Source: Spirochaetota bacterium
Lineage (GTDB): Bacteria > Spirochaetota > Brachyspiria > Brachyspirales > JACRPF01
Assembly: GCA_016214035.1 (NCBI GenBank)
Contig: JACRPF010000005.1
Coordinates: 1-64,000, forward strand
DNA length: 64,000 bases
Direction of reading: 5' to 3'
Shown here piece by piece: positions 7,541 through 16,295 of the stretch. A program made the translations under genes and the position numbers. Numbering within the stretch: the first letter of the stretch is position 1; each line of letters starts with the position of its first letter. The notes beneath the pieces are model-generated. The model ran no database searches, was not told where the DNA came from, and was given only the letters and a program-made list of their open reading frames with translations.

Positions 7541-8815
7541 TCAGAGCAGGTCTACGCCGCGTATGAATTCCTGATAATCCTGATTCACCTGGACTTCCGC
7601 CTGTATGCGGAGCTCGTCGAGTTCCGGCGCATTCTGCCGGGCGATTGCCGTGATGTCAGTGTCGATGACGCCGTCACCGGCAAGTGCAGAGAGAATGCCC
7701 ATCGCCTCCGCAACGGACATGCCCGGACGGTACGGCCGGTTCTCCGTGAGTGCCGTGAAAATATCAGCGACGGAGAGTACGCGGTCTCCCGTTGAGAGCT
7801 CATTACCCCGCAGATGGAACGGATATCCTTTGCCGTCAAGCCGTTCATGATGCCGTGACGCCCATTGCCCGATGTGCTCCAGTCCCTTCATGCCGGAAAG
7901 AAGGTGATAGGTATGAAAGGGGTGGCTTTTCATGATATTCCATTCGTCAGGCGAGAGCGCAGCGGGTTTCTCGAGAATCTCGGTGGACACGGCGAGTTTA
8001 CCCACATCGTGCAGCAGTCCCGCAATTTTCATATGCGAACATTCCGCCGGCTGCATGCCCGCGTGACGCGCGAGCGCTTCCGCCACGAGTGATACGCGAT
8101 GCGAATGTATCGCGGTGAAGGGGCTTCTGAAGTCAATCACCCGCCCGAAGAGCCGGGCGAAGTTCAGGAGCGTATCATCGTCGAAGTATATGTTCTCCTC
8201 ACCCATGTGCGCGGCAAGGTGACGTTCCGTGGCTCGATTGTTGATGGCAAGCCAGAACGCCTCGCGGGAGGCTAGTCTCACGAACGCGTCGACAAGGCGC
8301 GCCTGAAAGAGGGTGCCGTTGCCCGATGATATCGTCTCGATGATCCACGGCACCTGATTGAGTATCTCACCCGCGCGGTTCATCAGAATGGAGATCCGGT
8401 CCGCCAGATAGATGATGTTCGCCGCCCTGAGCGACGGATCGCCCGTGAGTGCGTCGGCGCCCATGTCACGGTAATGACGATGGTGATTACGGATGATGGG
8501 GCTGATACGCGCGAAGGGCTCGAATGAACGGATATGCCGGTATCCGAGTTCAGCGTGACGCTCAACGTTTTCAACCTCAAACCGCAGCAGGTTGAGCCGC
8601 TCCTTAAGCGACAGTGCGCCGATGTCATGCAGCGCTCCCGCGATGATGATGTCGGTGATCTCCTGTTTCGAAAGCCCGTCCTCGATGGCGATAGAGCTGG
8701 CGATGTAGGCCACCTGGCGGTTGTGGTTTGACAGCGACGGGCTTACGAGATCGATGGAGCCCGAAAGGCACATAAGCATGTCGAACAGCGGGATATGAAG
8801 TGAGGTCTGATTCAT
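7541..8815 (-). CDS. Tandem HD-domain / HD-GYP signalling protein
   Basis: Likely a cyclic di-GMP phosphodiesterase. The C-terminal half is a complete HD-GYP domain: HDVGK at about 269-273 and HHERLDGKGYP at 322-332, with DIFTALTENRPYRP following. The N-terminal half (about 25-150) is a second, degenerate HD domain with HNRQVAYIAS, HDIGAL and NHHRHYRDMG in place of the GYP motif; it has probably lost catalysis and may be regulatory or a dimer interface. There is no membrane segment and no receiver domain, so input is unclear. It is divergent from the secreted phosphatase-superfamily gene, convergent with the M24 gene, and probably monocistronic. Confidence 0.9.
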   Translation of the reverse strand: MNQTSLHIPLFDMLMCLSGSIDLVSPSLSNHNRQVAYIASSIAIEDGLSKQEITDIIIAGALHDIGALSLKERLNLLRFEVENVERHAELGYRHIRSFEPFARISPIIRNHHRHYRDMGADALTGDPSLRAANIIYLADRISILMNRAGEILNQVPWIIETISSGNGTLFQARLVDAFVRLASREAFWLAINNRATERHLAAHMGEENIYFDDDTLLNFARLFGRVIDFRSPFTAIHSHRVSLVAEALARHAGMQPAECSHMKIAGLLHDVGKLAVSTEILEKPAALSPDEWNIMKSHPFHTYHLLSGMKGLEHIGQWASRHHERLDGKGYPFHLRGNELSTGDRVLSVADIFTALTENRPYRPGMSVAEAMGILSALAGDGVIDTDITAIARQNAPELDELRIQAEVQVNQDYQEFIRGVDLL

Positions 8816-9019
8816 CGTGGTTCATCCGGCGGTATATTTTTAGTACAAAAGCGCACATATGAATTGAACTGCGGGCTGAGCGTGCAGGATAATATCGTAT
8901 TGCTGTGCCGTGTCAAGCAGAAACCGGCGCGATGCGGCGATGATTTTGGGAAACCTCCGGACGGCGGCGGTACTATATTTATCCATAAAAAGCACTATAC
9001 TGCGGCACAAGGAAAACAT

Positions 9020-9946
9020 ATGAACATCAAAATGCTCATCCTGGCCGCACTGATAATCGCCTCACAACTGTCCGGGGCGTTCAAAACGAAGCACGTCATC
9101 ATCCTCGTGATGGACGGTGCACGCTGGACTGAGACATGGGGCGAATCGAATAAAGCGTATATGCCGCGGATAACGTCGGACATCGCCCCCGAAGGCGCCG
9201 TGCTCACCGAATTCAGGAACGCCGGCTACACCGAGACCACCGCCGGTCATACCGCGCTGTGCACCGGAACACATCAGATCATCAATAACAGCGGAAAAGA
9301 ACTTCCCGCGAATCCGTCGATATTTCACTACCTGCGTAAACAGTACGAACTGCCGAAAACGGATGTATGGGTGATCACGAGCAAGGACAAACTGCATGTG
9401 CTGTCGGAGACGACAACGCCGGGATGGGAAACGTATAATCCGTCGATCGACTGCGGCAAGAACGGCACCGGCAGCGGCGGATATCGAGACGATGCCCGGA
9501 CATTTTCCAACACCTGCTCCGTGCTCACCAATAATTACCCCGCTGCGATGATCGTCAATTTCAAAGACCCGGATTCCTACGGACATGGAAAGAAGTGGGA
9601 TGGATATCTGGGTGCCATTGCCGCGTACGACCGTTATGCGGCTGCACTATGGGATGTCATACGGAATGACGAAAAACTCCGGGATTCGACAACGGTTTTC
9701 ATCGTCAACGATCACGGCAGACATATCGACGGGGTGAAGGACGGTTATTTCAGTCACGGCTGCACCTGCGACGGCTGCCGTCACATACTCTGCATCGCCA
9801 TCGGACCCGATATACGCCGCGGGGTGACAAGCGATGTGCCGCGCAACCAGACCGATGTCACCGCCACCGCCGCGTATCTGCTTTCCGTCGCCATGCCCAC
9901 CGGCACCGGCACGGTCATGAAAGAAATACTTGCGGAGGAGCCGTAG
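9020..9946 (+). CDS. Secreted alkaline-phosphatase-superfamily protein
   Basis: A type I phosphodiesterase, sulfatase or phosphatase-like enzyme acting outside the cytoplasm. From the ATG at 9020, preceded by AAGGA, the first 20 residues are a signal peptide (MNIKMLILAALIIASQLSGA). Metal-site motifs of the superfamily follow: VMDGARWTETWG (first Asp), TAGHTALCTGTH (His/Thr region, nucleophile zone), VNFKDPDSYGHG and IVNDHGRH (the Asp-His ligand pair). A longer reading frame begins at 8864 but lacks a site and hides the signal peptide. The substrate is unknown. The 204 bp before it carry no other gene. Confidence 0.83.
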   Translation: MNIKMLILAALIIASQLSGAFKTKHVIILVMDGARWTETWGESNKAYMPRITSDIAPEGAVLTEFRNAGYTETTAGHTALCTGTHQIINNSGKELPANPSIFHYLRKQYELPKTDVWVITSKDKLHVLSETTTPGWETYNPSIDCGKNGTGSGGYRDDARTFSNTCSVLTNNYPAAMIVNFKDPDSYGHGKKWDGYLGAIAAYDRYAAALWDVIRNDEKLRDSTTVFIVNDHGRHIDGVKDGYFSHGCTCDGCRHILCIAIGPDIRRGVTSDVPRNQTDVTATAAYLLSVAMPTGTGTVMKEILAEEP

Positions 9947-9947
9947 T

Positions 9948-10745
9948 TTAATCGACGGCGACACCCGAGGAGAGCCGCATAATATCGCGGGCTATCACGG
10001 GGAAACCGCTGTCGCCCTCGCGTGAAATACATTCCCGTGCATGTCCGTAACGGACCAGCAGCACGGAGAGTGCTTCACCGTCAATGAATAAATGCGCCCG
10101 CACTGCCGCGCCGTCTGCATCCAGCGAACAGGGCGAAAGCAATATCGCTGAAGCGTTCCGGATGCGTGTGTTCATGAAACGTATCGCCGAATCGCCGCGT
10201 TTGCGGCTTATGATAATCCCTGCAGGGCGGTATCTGACGCCGCTGTTCATGATGCCGTCGTTAGTCGCGGCGGTTTCTCCTCTGAGCGGAATGGATATTT
10301 TTTCTCGTATCTCATATTGCAGGAGTATCGGCTCTCCGTCCATCGTCCGTAACGCCGCGAGTTCAGCGGCGGTGAATGTCCCGGTGCCGTCATGGATGCG
10401 CACCGTATGAACGCCTGCCGCACGCGCTTTCGCCGAAAGCGATGCGTCGGCGGAATACAGTGTCTTTATCTTTCTGTTCCGGCAGAATGCGCCGATATCG
10501 CTGACGGAGGAGATGACGTTCTGATCGGTCAGGCCCAGCGCAGTATGAATGCTGGAATCGGGTGGTGCGATGGTTTGTGAGAAAAAAAATACGGATGTTC
10601 CGTCAAAACGATACTCATTGATTATCTGACGGGTATAAGCATATACATCATTGCTGCCGATAAGCCCGGCATCAAGATGAAATGCGGCCTGGCACATCGC
10701 CTCGAGCGTAGCGCAGAGGAAGAGGAGGATTACATGCAGCCTCAC
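9948..10745 (-). CDS. Secreted protein of unknown function, 265 aa
   Basis: I do not recognise the family. A signal peptide covers about residues 1-20 (MRLHVILLFLCATLEAMCQA). The mature part has alternating beta/alpha character and few cysteines. The passages IKTLYSADASLSAKARAAGVHTVRI and GIMNSGVRYRPAGIIIS loosely recall phospholipase D-like layouts, but the HxK catalytic motif is missing, so I do not assign it. The C-terminal DGEALSVLLVRYGHARE resembles the end of thermonuclease-like folds, also too weakly to call. It follows the STAS gene by 38 nt on the same strand and may be the last gene of that operon. Its stop nearly touches the convergent phosphatase gene. Confidence 0.7.
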   Translation of the reverse strand: MRLHVILLFLCATLEAMCQAAFHLDAGLIGSNDVYAYTRQIINEYRFDGTSVFFFSQTIAPPDSSIHTALGLTDQNVISSVSDIGAFCRNRKIKTLYSADASLSAKARAAGVHTVRIHDGTGTFTAAELAALRTMDGEPILLQYEIREKISIPLRGETAATNDGIMNSGVRYRPAGIIISRKRGDSAIRFMNTRIRNASAILLSPCSLDADGAAVRAHLFIDGEALSVLLVRYGHARECISREGDSGFPVIARDIMRLSSGVAVD

Positions 10746-10783
10746 GCGCGGGCGCGATGCGTAGTGCCTCGTGAAAACGGACG

Positions 10784-11128
10784 TCAGTCTTTGAAATTGC
10801 CGACGGCTTCGTCTTCGTTGTTATAGATCTCGAAGAAGCTCGTCAGTTTGGTCAGTTCGAAGACCTTTTTTACCGAGTCATAGACGTGGATTATCTTAAG
10901 CCCGCCGCCCACTTTTTTCAGATTCGAGAGGCTTGATATAAGCGCGCCGATTCCCGAGCTGTCGATGTAGCTTACGCCCTTGAGATTGATGATGACCTTT
11001 TTTTTGCCGGCATCGATCTGCGTCTTGATCGTGTCCTTGATGTCCGGAGCATTGTAGAGATCAATCTCGCCTTTGATGTCGAGAATGATCACGGCCTGCC
11101 CTTCGATCTCCCTGATATGAATTTCCAT
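10784..11128 (-). CDS. STAS-domain anti-sigma factor antagonist
   Basis: A SpoIIAA/RsbV-type switch protein of 114 residues that is one STAS domain. The phosphorylatable serine lies in the family motif YIDSSGIGALIS (about residues 55-66). In partner-switching systems the unphosphorylated form sequesters an anti-sigma kinase, and a PP2C phosphatase restores it. Such a phosphatase gene lies 35 nt upstream in the same orientation, so the pair is very probably an operon and functional unit. An AGGAGG-like site (GAGGAGGAGAAA) precedes the ATG. No RsbW-type kinase gene is in the window. Confidence 0.93.
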   Translation of the reverse strand: MEIHIREIEGQAVIILDIKGEIDLYNAPDIKDTIKTQIDAGKKKVIINLKGVSYIDSSGIGALISSLSNLKKVGGGLKIIHVYDSVKKVFELTKLTSFFEIYNNEDEAVGNFKD

Positions 11129-11163
11129 TTTCTCCTCCTCAATTTCCGTGCTGTTATTAGTGC

Positions 11164-13116
11164 TTACACAATCTTCATTATCATCAGCGTCTGGTCGTCG
11201 TGCTGCGGAGCTCCGGCGACGAACGTTGTCACATCAGCGTAGATTTTATCCGTCATTTCCTTTGCTGTCAAGTCGCTGTATTTGACAACATCATCCTTGA
11301 GCTTTTCAAGCGTATACTGCTGACGTTCGTTGTTCATCGCCTCGGTGATGCCGTCCGTATAGAGTACCGCGATATCGCCGGGCTCAACCGAAGTCTCCCG
11401 GTCCTCATATTCCGTGTCAGCCGATATGCCGACCGGTATTCCCGCCGAGTCGAGGTCTTCGAATGTGCCCGCTTTTTTCCGGTAGAGGACAAGCGGCCCA
11501 TGCGCCGCGTTGGAGTAATGCAGTACCTTCTTCTTTGTGTCGTAAATGAAATTGTACATGGTCGCGTATTTTTCTTCGGTGAGGTCGCCCGCGATACCGG
11601 CGTTGAGTGTTGATATGGTTTTTCCCGGTGTCGGGAGCGACGGGGCGATGGTGCGCCAGATAGACCTGAGCATGACCATGACGAGTGCGGCAGGAACGCC
11701 TTTCCCCGCAACGTCGACCATGATGGCGCCGAAGCGTCCGTTGCCGAGATCGAGATAATCGTAATAGTCGCCGCCTACGCCGCGTGCGGCATAGGAGAAC
11801 GATGATATGTCGAATCCGCCGAGTTCGGGCGCTTTTTCGGGGAGCAGCCGCTTCTGAATGTCGCCGGCGATTGAAATGTCGCGCTCGCTTTTTTCCTTCT
11901 CGATGATTGTTTCATACAGTTTGATATTGTTGATGGCCACGGCGGCCTGGTCGGAAAATGTTTTCATGAGCGAGAAGTCATTGTTGTTGAACGGTTTTTT
12001 GTCCTGCCGATTGAGGATGGCGAGCACGCCGAGGAGGTCCGTCTGCACCATGAGCGGGACGGCGATAAGCGTCTTTATGTCCATGATGCCCGGCACCGTC
12101 TGCGGTACGCGCTCGTCCGCGGCAACGTCGGTGATGAAGATCGGTTCTTTCGTCTCAGCCACGATGCCGAGATAGCTGTGTCCGATCTTGACGCGGTCGC
12201 TGATGACCTTGTTCTTGATGCGGTCTTCACGCTGGCGGATATAATCATTGACGGGATTTACCGGCGGGAACAGACCGAATACGACCTGCGCTTCAAGCTC
12301 GCGTTCCTTATCATTATAGAAGAAAAGCGCGGCGGAGCGGGCGTTCGTCGCTTTGGCAGCCGATTCGGTGATGAGATTGAAGATCTCGCTCTTTTCGCGG
12401 TTACTGGCTACAGCATTACCGATCTGATAGAGCAGCTCAAGGGTGACATCCCGCTCTTTTTCGCGCATGAATACGTTCGATTCGAGTTTGGCGTACATGA
12501 AATTGCGGAGCTTCACGCTGAACGGAAGCATGAGCGACGCCATGATGAGCGTGGAAAGATGATACGTGTTCTTTTCCGGTACGACGATGAAAAGCATGGC
12601 AACGAGACCCACCGCGATATGTATCTGCTCGCGTGCGAGGAAGATGTCGCGTTCGGTGATGTCCTCTTCGTTGATGCGAAGCGCGCGCATGGCGAGGAAT
12701 ATCATGATCACATAGTGTCCGCCGATGATGAGGCGCATGAGAAAATGCGGCATGTTGACCTTGGCGCCGGCGCCCTGGTACACGATCTGCACGATGATGG
12801 CCGCGGCAATCATGCCGGCAAGGATGATCCCGTTGGCGGCGAGATAGATGCGCGATGCGGTGCGTGACAGACGCCATTTCACGATCGCGGCGAAGACGAT
12901 GAAGCCCACGACGTCGATGACGAGATAATGGTTAATGGTTGCGAAGAACGTCGGTATATAGAGCAGCCAGGACAGCTCGTTGAGAATGAGCGCGAATGCG
13001 ATCCATACCGTGTAGAGAAGTTGCTCGTCGCGGAATCGCCGATAATCAAAAATGAGAGTAATGCCGACGATGAGCAGGGCGACCTTGATAAGCGATAAAA
13101 TAGCCAAATACATCAT
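11164..13116 (-). CDS. Membrane GAF-PP2C (SpoIIE/RsbU-type) serine phosphatase
   Basis: A signal-controlled phosphatase expected to dephosphorylate the STAS protein encoded just downstream. Residues about 1-205 hold six or seven hydrophobic segments forming an integral membrane sensor. A GAF domain covers about 225-400 (SAALFFYNDKERELEAQVV, IAVPLMVQTDLLGVLAILN). A short helical linker with AGDIQKRLLPE (the RsbU-type switch helix) leads to the PP2C domain at about 435-650. Metal-binding acidic residues are in VGGDYYD (Asp450), MVDVAGKG (Asp468), LYTDGITEA and HDDQTL. The 650-residue length fits sensor-RsbU fusions. The signal is unknown. Confidence 0.93.
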   Translation of the reverse strand: MMYLAILSLIKVALLIVGITLIFDYRRFRDEQLLYTVWIAFALILNELSWLLYIPTFFATINHYLVIDVVGFIVFAAIVKWRLSRTASRIYLAANGIILAGMIAAAIIVQIVYQGAGAKVNMPHFLMRLIIGGHYVIMIFLAMRALRINEEDITERDIFLAREQIHIAVGLVAMLFIVVPEKNTYHLSTLIMASLMLPFSVKLRNFMYAKLESNVFMREKERDVTLELLYQIGNAVASNREKSEIFNLITESAAKATNARSAALFFYNDKERELEAQVVFGLFPPVNPVNDYIRQREDRIKNKVISDRVKIGHSYLGIVAETKEPIFITDVAADERVPQTVPGIMDIKTLIAVPLMVQTDLLGVLAILNRQDKKPFNNNDFSLMKTFSDQAAVAINNIKLYETIIEKEKSERDISIAGDIQKRLLPEKAPELGGFDISSFSYAARGVGGDYYDYLDLGNGRFGAIMVDVAGKGVPAALVMVMLRSIWRTIAPSLPTPGKTISTLNAGIAGDLTEEKYATMYNFIYDTKKKVLHYSNAAHGPLVLYRKKAGTFEDLDSAGIPVGISADTEYEDRETSVEPGDIAVLYTDGITEAMNNERQQYTLEKLKDDVVKYSDLTAKEMTDKIYADVTTFVAGAPQHDDQTLMIMKIV

Positions 13117-13218
13117 GCGTACATTCCTTTATCGGTCGATTGCGATGTGCTTCACTGGCTTGCGTTCGTGCGTAAGTTTACAACACCTTCGTTTTTTTGT
13201 CAATCTGCGGCAGCGTTT

Positions 13219-13247
13219 TTGCTTTTTTAATTTACCTATGATATAGT
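13219..13247 (+). promoter_or_regulatory. Sigma70-type promoter of murA
   Basis: TTGCTT (13219-13224), 17 nt, TATAGT (13242-13247), ending 10 nt before the murA ATG. The predicted leader is only about 4 nt, with no Shine-Dalgarno site. Confidence 0.6.
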
Positions 13248-13257
13248 TCGTTCCGTT

Positions 13258-14529
13258 ATGGACAAATATGTCATCCACGGAGGCGAAAGCCTCAAAGGCA
13301 GCGTACGCATCTCCGGTTCGAAGAATGCGGCGCTTCCGCTCATGGTCGCATCGCTCCTCACCGACGGCGACGTGATCCTCCACAATGTCCCCCACCTCAT
13401 CGACGTTGAAGTGCTCATCAAGCTTCTGTCGCGTCTGGGGAAAAGCATCACCTTCAAGGGGCATACGGTGCACATCCGCGAGATCGGCGTGAAGAAAATA
13501 GAAGCGCCGTACGAACTCGTGAAGAAAATGCGCGCGTCCGTCATCGTGCTCGGTCCGCTCCTCGCGCGGCACAAGCACTGCCGTGTATCGCTCCCCGGCG
13601 GCTGCGCGTTCGGTCCGCGTCCCATCGACCTGCACATCAAAGGTCTTTCCAAACTCGGCGCGAAGATAAAGATCGATCACGGCTACATCGACGCGCGTGT
13701 CTCGCAGCTTCGCGGCGCATCGATGATACTCGCCGGCAAATACGGCTCGTCGGTGCTCGCCACGGACAATGTGCTCATGGCGGCGGCGCTTGCGAAAGGG
13801 ACTACGGTCATCGAGACCGCGGCGCTCGAACCCGAGTGCGTGGAACTCATGCGCATGCTCGTGAAGATGGGCGCGTCCATCGACGGCATCGGCACGTCGG
13901 TGGTGCGCATCAAGGGTGTCAAAAAACTCACCGGTGTTGAATATACCATCATCCCCGACCGCATCGAAGCGGGCACCTTTCTCGCGGCGGCACTCGCGAC
14001 GCGCGGCAATGTGACCATCACCGACTGCGAGCCCGAGCACCTTATGAGCGTGCTTGAGATAATCGCCGGCATGGGCGCGGTCGTCAAGATCGGCAGAACG
14101 GAAATAGAGATCAAACAGCATAAGGCATTAAAAGCCTTCAGCGCGAAAGCCATGCCGTATCCGTTGTTTCCCACCGACCTACAGGCCCCGTTCACCTCGC
14201 TCGCCTGCACGGTCAGCGGTGTCAGCACCATCGCCGAGGGAATATATCCGGACCGGTTTACGCATGTCGCCGAACTCGGGCGCATGGGCGCCACCATCGA
14301 CGTCGAAGGCAATACCGCGCTCGTGCACGGCGGCAAAAAGCTCGTGGGCTGCGACGTTCAGGCGTCAGACCTGCGTAACGGTGCTGCACTGGTGGTCGCC
14401 GGGCTCTGCGCATCCAACACGACATCGGTGCACCGCATCTATCACATCGACCGCGGCTACGATAAATTCGAGGAAAAGCTCACCGCACTGGGCGCATCGA
14501 TCGAACGCGAGAAAGATTCTATCCTCTGA
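13258..14529 (+). CDS. murA: UDP-N-acetylglucosamine 1-carboxyvinyltransferase
   Basis: Catalyses the first committed step of peptidoglycan synthesis, adding enolpyruvate from PEP to UDP-GlcNAc in the cytoplasm. The 423-residue length is typical. The N-terminal signature ISGSKNAALPLM with Lys22-Asn23 is present, and the catalytic loop has Cys116 (PGGCAFGPRP), so fosfomycin sensitivity of the Cys type is expected. DLRNGAALVVAGL near the C-terminus is also characteristic. A promoter lies immediately upstream, leaving almost no leader. Its TGA overlaps the ATG of the next gene (TGATG), suggesting translational coupling to the PocR-AraC regulator. Confidence 0.97.
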   Translation: MDKYVIHGGESLKGSVRISGSKNAALPLMVASLLTDGDVILHNVPHLIDVEVLIKLLSRLGKSITFKGHTVHIREIGVKKIEAPYELVKKMRASVIVLGPLLARHKHCRVSLPGGCAFGPRPIDLHIKGLSKLGAKIKIDHGYIDARVSQLRGASMILAGKYGSSVLATDNVLMAAALAKGTTVIETAALEPECVELMRMLVKMGASIDGIGTSVVRIKGVKKLTGVEYTIIPDRIEAGTFLAAALATRGNVTITDCEPEHLMSVLEIIAGMGAVVKIGRTEIEIKQHKALKAFSAKAMPYPLFPTDLQAPFTSLACTVSGVSTIAEGIYPDRFTHVAELGRMGATIDVEGNTALVHGGKKLVGCDVQASDLRNGAALVVAGLCASNTTSVHRIYHIDRGYDKFEEKLTALGASIEREKDSIL

Positions 14530-15383
14530 TGCTCGCATCCGCCAACGGGACACGCCCTATGGAAATGAAAAACCTGCTGCCGCTGATGGACGCCATACGG
14601 GCGATGAGCGGAGTGCAACTGGTTTTCAAACCGGGCGATCTGAAGTATGACCGCACGGTTCCGGAAGAATATTACAATCACTGCAACGCATTCTGTACCG
14701 CGGTGAAGCGGGGCGGTACATCCCGCAAATGCACGCATGATGACGTCGACGCGGTGGTATTGAAAGCGGAAAAGACACGGACGGCGTTCATGAAACGGTG
14801 TCACGCCGGTGTTCTTGAACTGGTGGTCCCGGTGTTCAGTGCACGCGGGTATGAGGGTGCATTTTATTTCGGTCCGATGCGTCCGGAGAACGGGACCGTG
14901 CAGAAAAGACTTTCAGCCCGCTTCCGCGAACTGCCGCTGCCCGATACGCGGATACAGCATGCTGCAAAAACGCTTCTGTCGCTGCTCGCCGCATATATCG
15001 TCCGGGAGAACGAAACGCTGGCGCTTACCGCCAAGGCTGCAACGGTGGTCAACCCGAAGATCCGGATAATGCTCGACTATATTGAAACGCATATCGCCGG
15101 GACGGTACGAGTCCGCGATGCGGCACGTGAAGCGTCGCTCAGCGCATCGCGGTGCATCCATCTGTTCAAGGAAGAGACGGGTGTCACCTTCAGCGACTAT
15201 GTGCTCGGCAGGAAGATTGACCGCGCAAAACGACTGCTTGCGAATACGACGCTTTCCGTCACCGACATCGCCTTTGAGGCGGGGTATACGAATCAGAGTT
15301 ATTTTTCTTCGGCATTCAAACGGGCTTCGGGACTGACGCCGCGCGCATATCGTGATGCAAATCGCAGGGTGATAAAAGCGTAG
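14529..15383 (+). CDS. PocR-domain AraC-family transcriptional regulator
   Basis: A one-component regulator. Residues about 15-165 are a PocR-type sensory domain with clustered Cys and His (His51, Cys52, Cys56, Cys68, His70, Cys91, His92), which may bind a metal or small molecule. Residues about 185-280 are an AraC helix-turn-helix pair (VRDAAREASLSASRC, LSVTDIAFEAGYTNQSYFSSAFKRASGLTPRAYR). The annotated start overlaps the murA stop by one base; starts at residues 11 or 13 are also possible. PocR itself controls propanediol use, but here no such genes adjoin, and the target is unknown. Confidence 0.88.
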   Translation: MLASANGTRPMEMKNLLPLMDAIRAMSGVQLVFKPGDLKYDRTVPEEYYNHCNAFCTAVKRGGTSRKCTHDDVDAVVLKAEKTRTAFMKRCHAGVLELVVPVFSARGYEGAFYFGPMRPENGTVQKRLSARFRELPLPDTRIQHAAKTLLSLLAAYIVRENETLALTAKAATVVNPKIRIMLDYIETHIAGTVRVRDAAREASLSASRCIHLFKEETGVTFSDYVLGRKIDRAKRLLANTTLSVTDIAFEAGYTNQSYFSSAFKRASGLTPRAYRDANRRVIKA

Positions 15384-15388
15384 CGATT

Positions 15389-15790
15389 CTATTCGAGCGG
15401 AAAACGCACCGCTATTTCAAGCCGCACATATGGATCGTGATATGCTTTCCGGTTTATTCTTGTGAGCCGGCACTGAACGTCGTTCTTTTTTTCAAGATGC
15501 GGCGCGATGAGCGGTGAGAGCACTTTCGGCAGATAACCGAGCTGGACATAATCCGCGGTGTACACGGCGATGGCGTTGTCATCATAGGGATTATAGAATT
15601 CGCGTATCAGAAGCATCTTTTCCTTTTCTTTCAGAAGGTCGATGATGCTTTCGCCGTCGTGATAATGATAGCCGGCTACGAAACAGCGGACATGGACATG
15701 CCGTTTGGTGAAGTCCTGGCGTATGATGATGCGCTTGAAGCTCTCGCGCGCGCGTACAACGGTTGTTTTGACGTCCGATTTTTTTTTCAC
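15389..15790 (-). CDS. Stand-alone HIRAN-domain protein
   Basis: The C-terminal 80 residues match the HIRAN fold (LIREFYNPYDDNAIAVYT, VQLGYLPKVLSPLIAPHLE), a DNA-end-binding module found fused to Rad5/HLTF helicases in eukaryotes and alone or with nucleases in bacteria. I chose the GTG at 15790, with GAGGGA about 10 nt upstream, because the longer frame from 15877 adds an unlikely basic leader that reaches towards the tRNA promoter. The N-terminal portion is Lys/Arg-rich and fits nucleic-acid binding. It is convergent with the AraC gene. Its function in bacteria is not established. Confidence 0.78.
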   Translation of the reverse strand: MKKKSDVKTTVVRARESFKRIIIRQDFTKRHVHVRCFVAGYHYHDGESIIDLLKEKEKMLLIREFYNPYDDNAIAVYTADYVQLGYLPKVLSPLIAPHLEKKNDVQCRLTRINRKAYHDPYVRLEIAVRFPLE

Positions 15791-15884
15791 GCAGCTCGTT
15801 CCCTCAGGATTATGCGAATGTACCGCATACCGCGGAAATGTCAATGCATGGCGCCGACGGGGTAAAAAAATGTGCAAAACGGGC

Positions 15885-15912
15885 TTGACAAAATTCCGTT
15901 TTGCGATATTAT
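15885..15912 (+). promoter_or_regulatory. Promoter of the tRNA-Lys/tRNA-Glu unit
   Basis: Perfect -35 TTGACA (15885-15890), 16-nt spacer and TATTAT (15907-15912), with the tRNA 5' end at 15924. Confidence 0.75.
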
Positions 15913-15923
15913 GCCTGCCTTAC

Positions 15924-15996
15924 GAGCCGCTAGCTCAGCTGGTAGAGCAACGCTCTTTTAAGGCGTGGGTCGAAAGTTCGAATCTTTCGCGGCTCA
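15924..15996 (+). tRNA. tRNA-Lys (anticodon TTT)
   Basis: A complete 73-nt cloverleaf: acceptor GAGCCGC paired with GCGGCTC, D-arm GCTCAGCTGGTAGAGC, anticodon loop CTTTTAA giving TTT, T-arm with GTTCGAATC, and discriminator A. The CCA end is not encoded (the next bases are TGG). Confidence 0.96.
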
Positions 15997-16026
15997 TGGT
16001 ATAGTTCTTTACATTCTTATTAGTGT

Positions 16027-16101
16027 GCCGGCATGGTGAAGAGGCTTAACACAACGGATTTTCATTCCGTCATTTCGCGGGTTCGAATCCCGTTGCCGGT
16101 T
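16027..16101 (+). tRNA. tRNA-Glu (anticodon TTC)
   Basis: Acceptor GCCGGCA pairs with TGCCGGT (the first pair is G-T). The anticodon arm is ACGGA-TTTTCAT-TCCGT with TTC at 34-36, and the T-arm is CGGG-TTCGAAT-CCCG. No CCA is encoded. It lies 30 nt after tRNA-Lys, probably in one transcript ending at the hairpin just downstream. Confidence 0.9.
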
Positions 16102-16108
16102 CAGAGAC

Positions 16109-16142
16109 AAACGCCGTTCAGATATTCTGGCGGCGTTTTTTT
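16109..16142 (+). terminator. Terminator of the tRNA-Lys/Glu transcript
   Basis: AACGCCG and CGGCGTT form a 7-8 bp stem around a 14-nt loop, followed by seven T residues, directly downstream of tRNA-Glu. Confidence 0.8.
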
Positions 16143-16295
16143 ATGATGCGGGCTTTGTTCTGCTGTTCCCGAAGCAACAATAGCAGTTATTCCGCACAGG
16201 ATGTGCGACAATAATGCAAAAAGAATTCTGCCCGCATCAGCTAGCGCCAGCAGCGCCGGATGCGCTGCGAGAGCGACGATATTCCGGAGCATTAT

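Noticed and set aside
9948-10745. Assignment of the secreted 265-residue protein to phospholipase D or thermonuclease
   Set aside because: Only loose resemblance; the catalytic HxK or the Arg/Glu set is not visible.
13129-14121. A 330-codon minus-strand frame rich in His, Asp and Arg
   Set aside because: It is antisense to murA, whose motifs are unmistakable; the residue mix is typical of a shadow frame.
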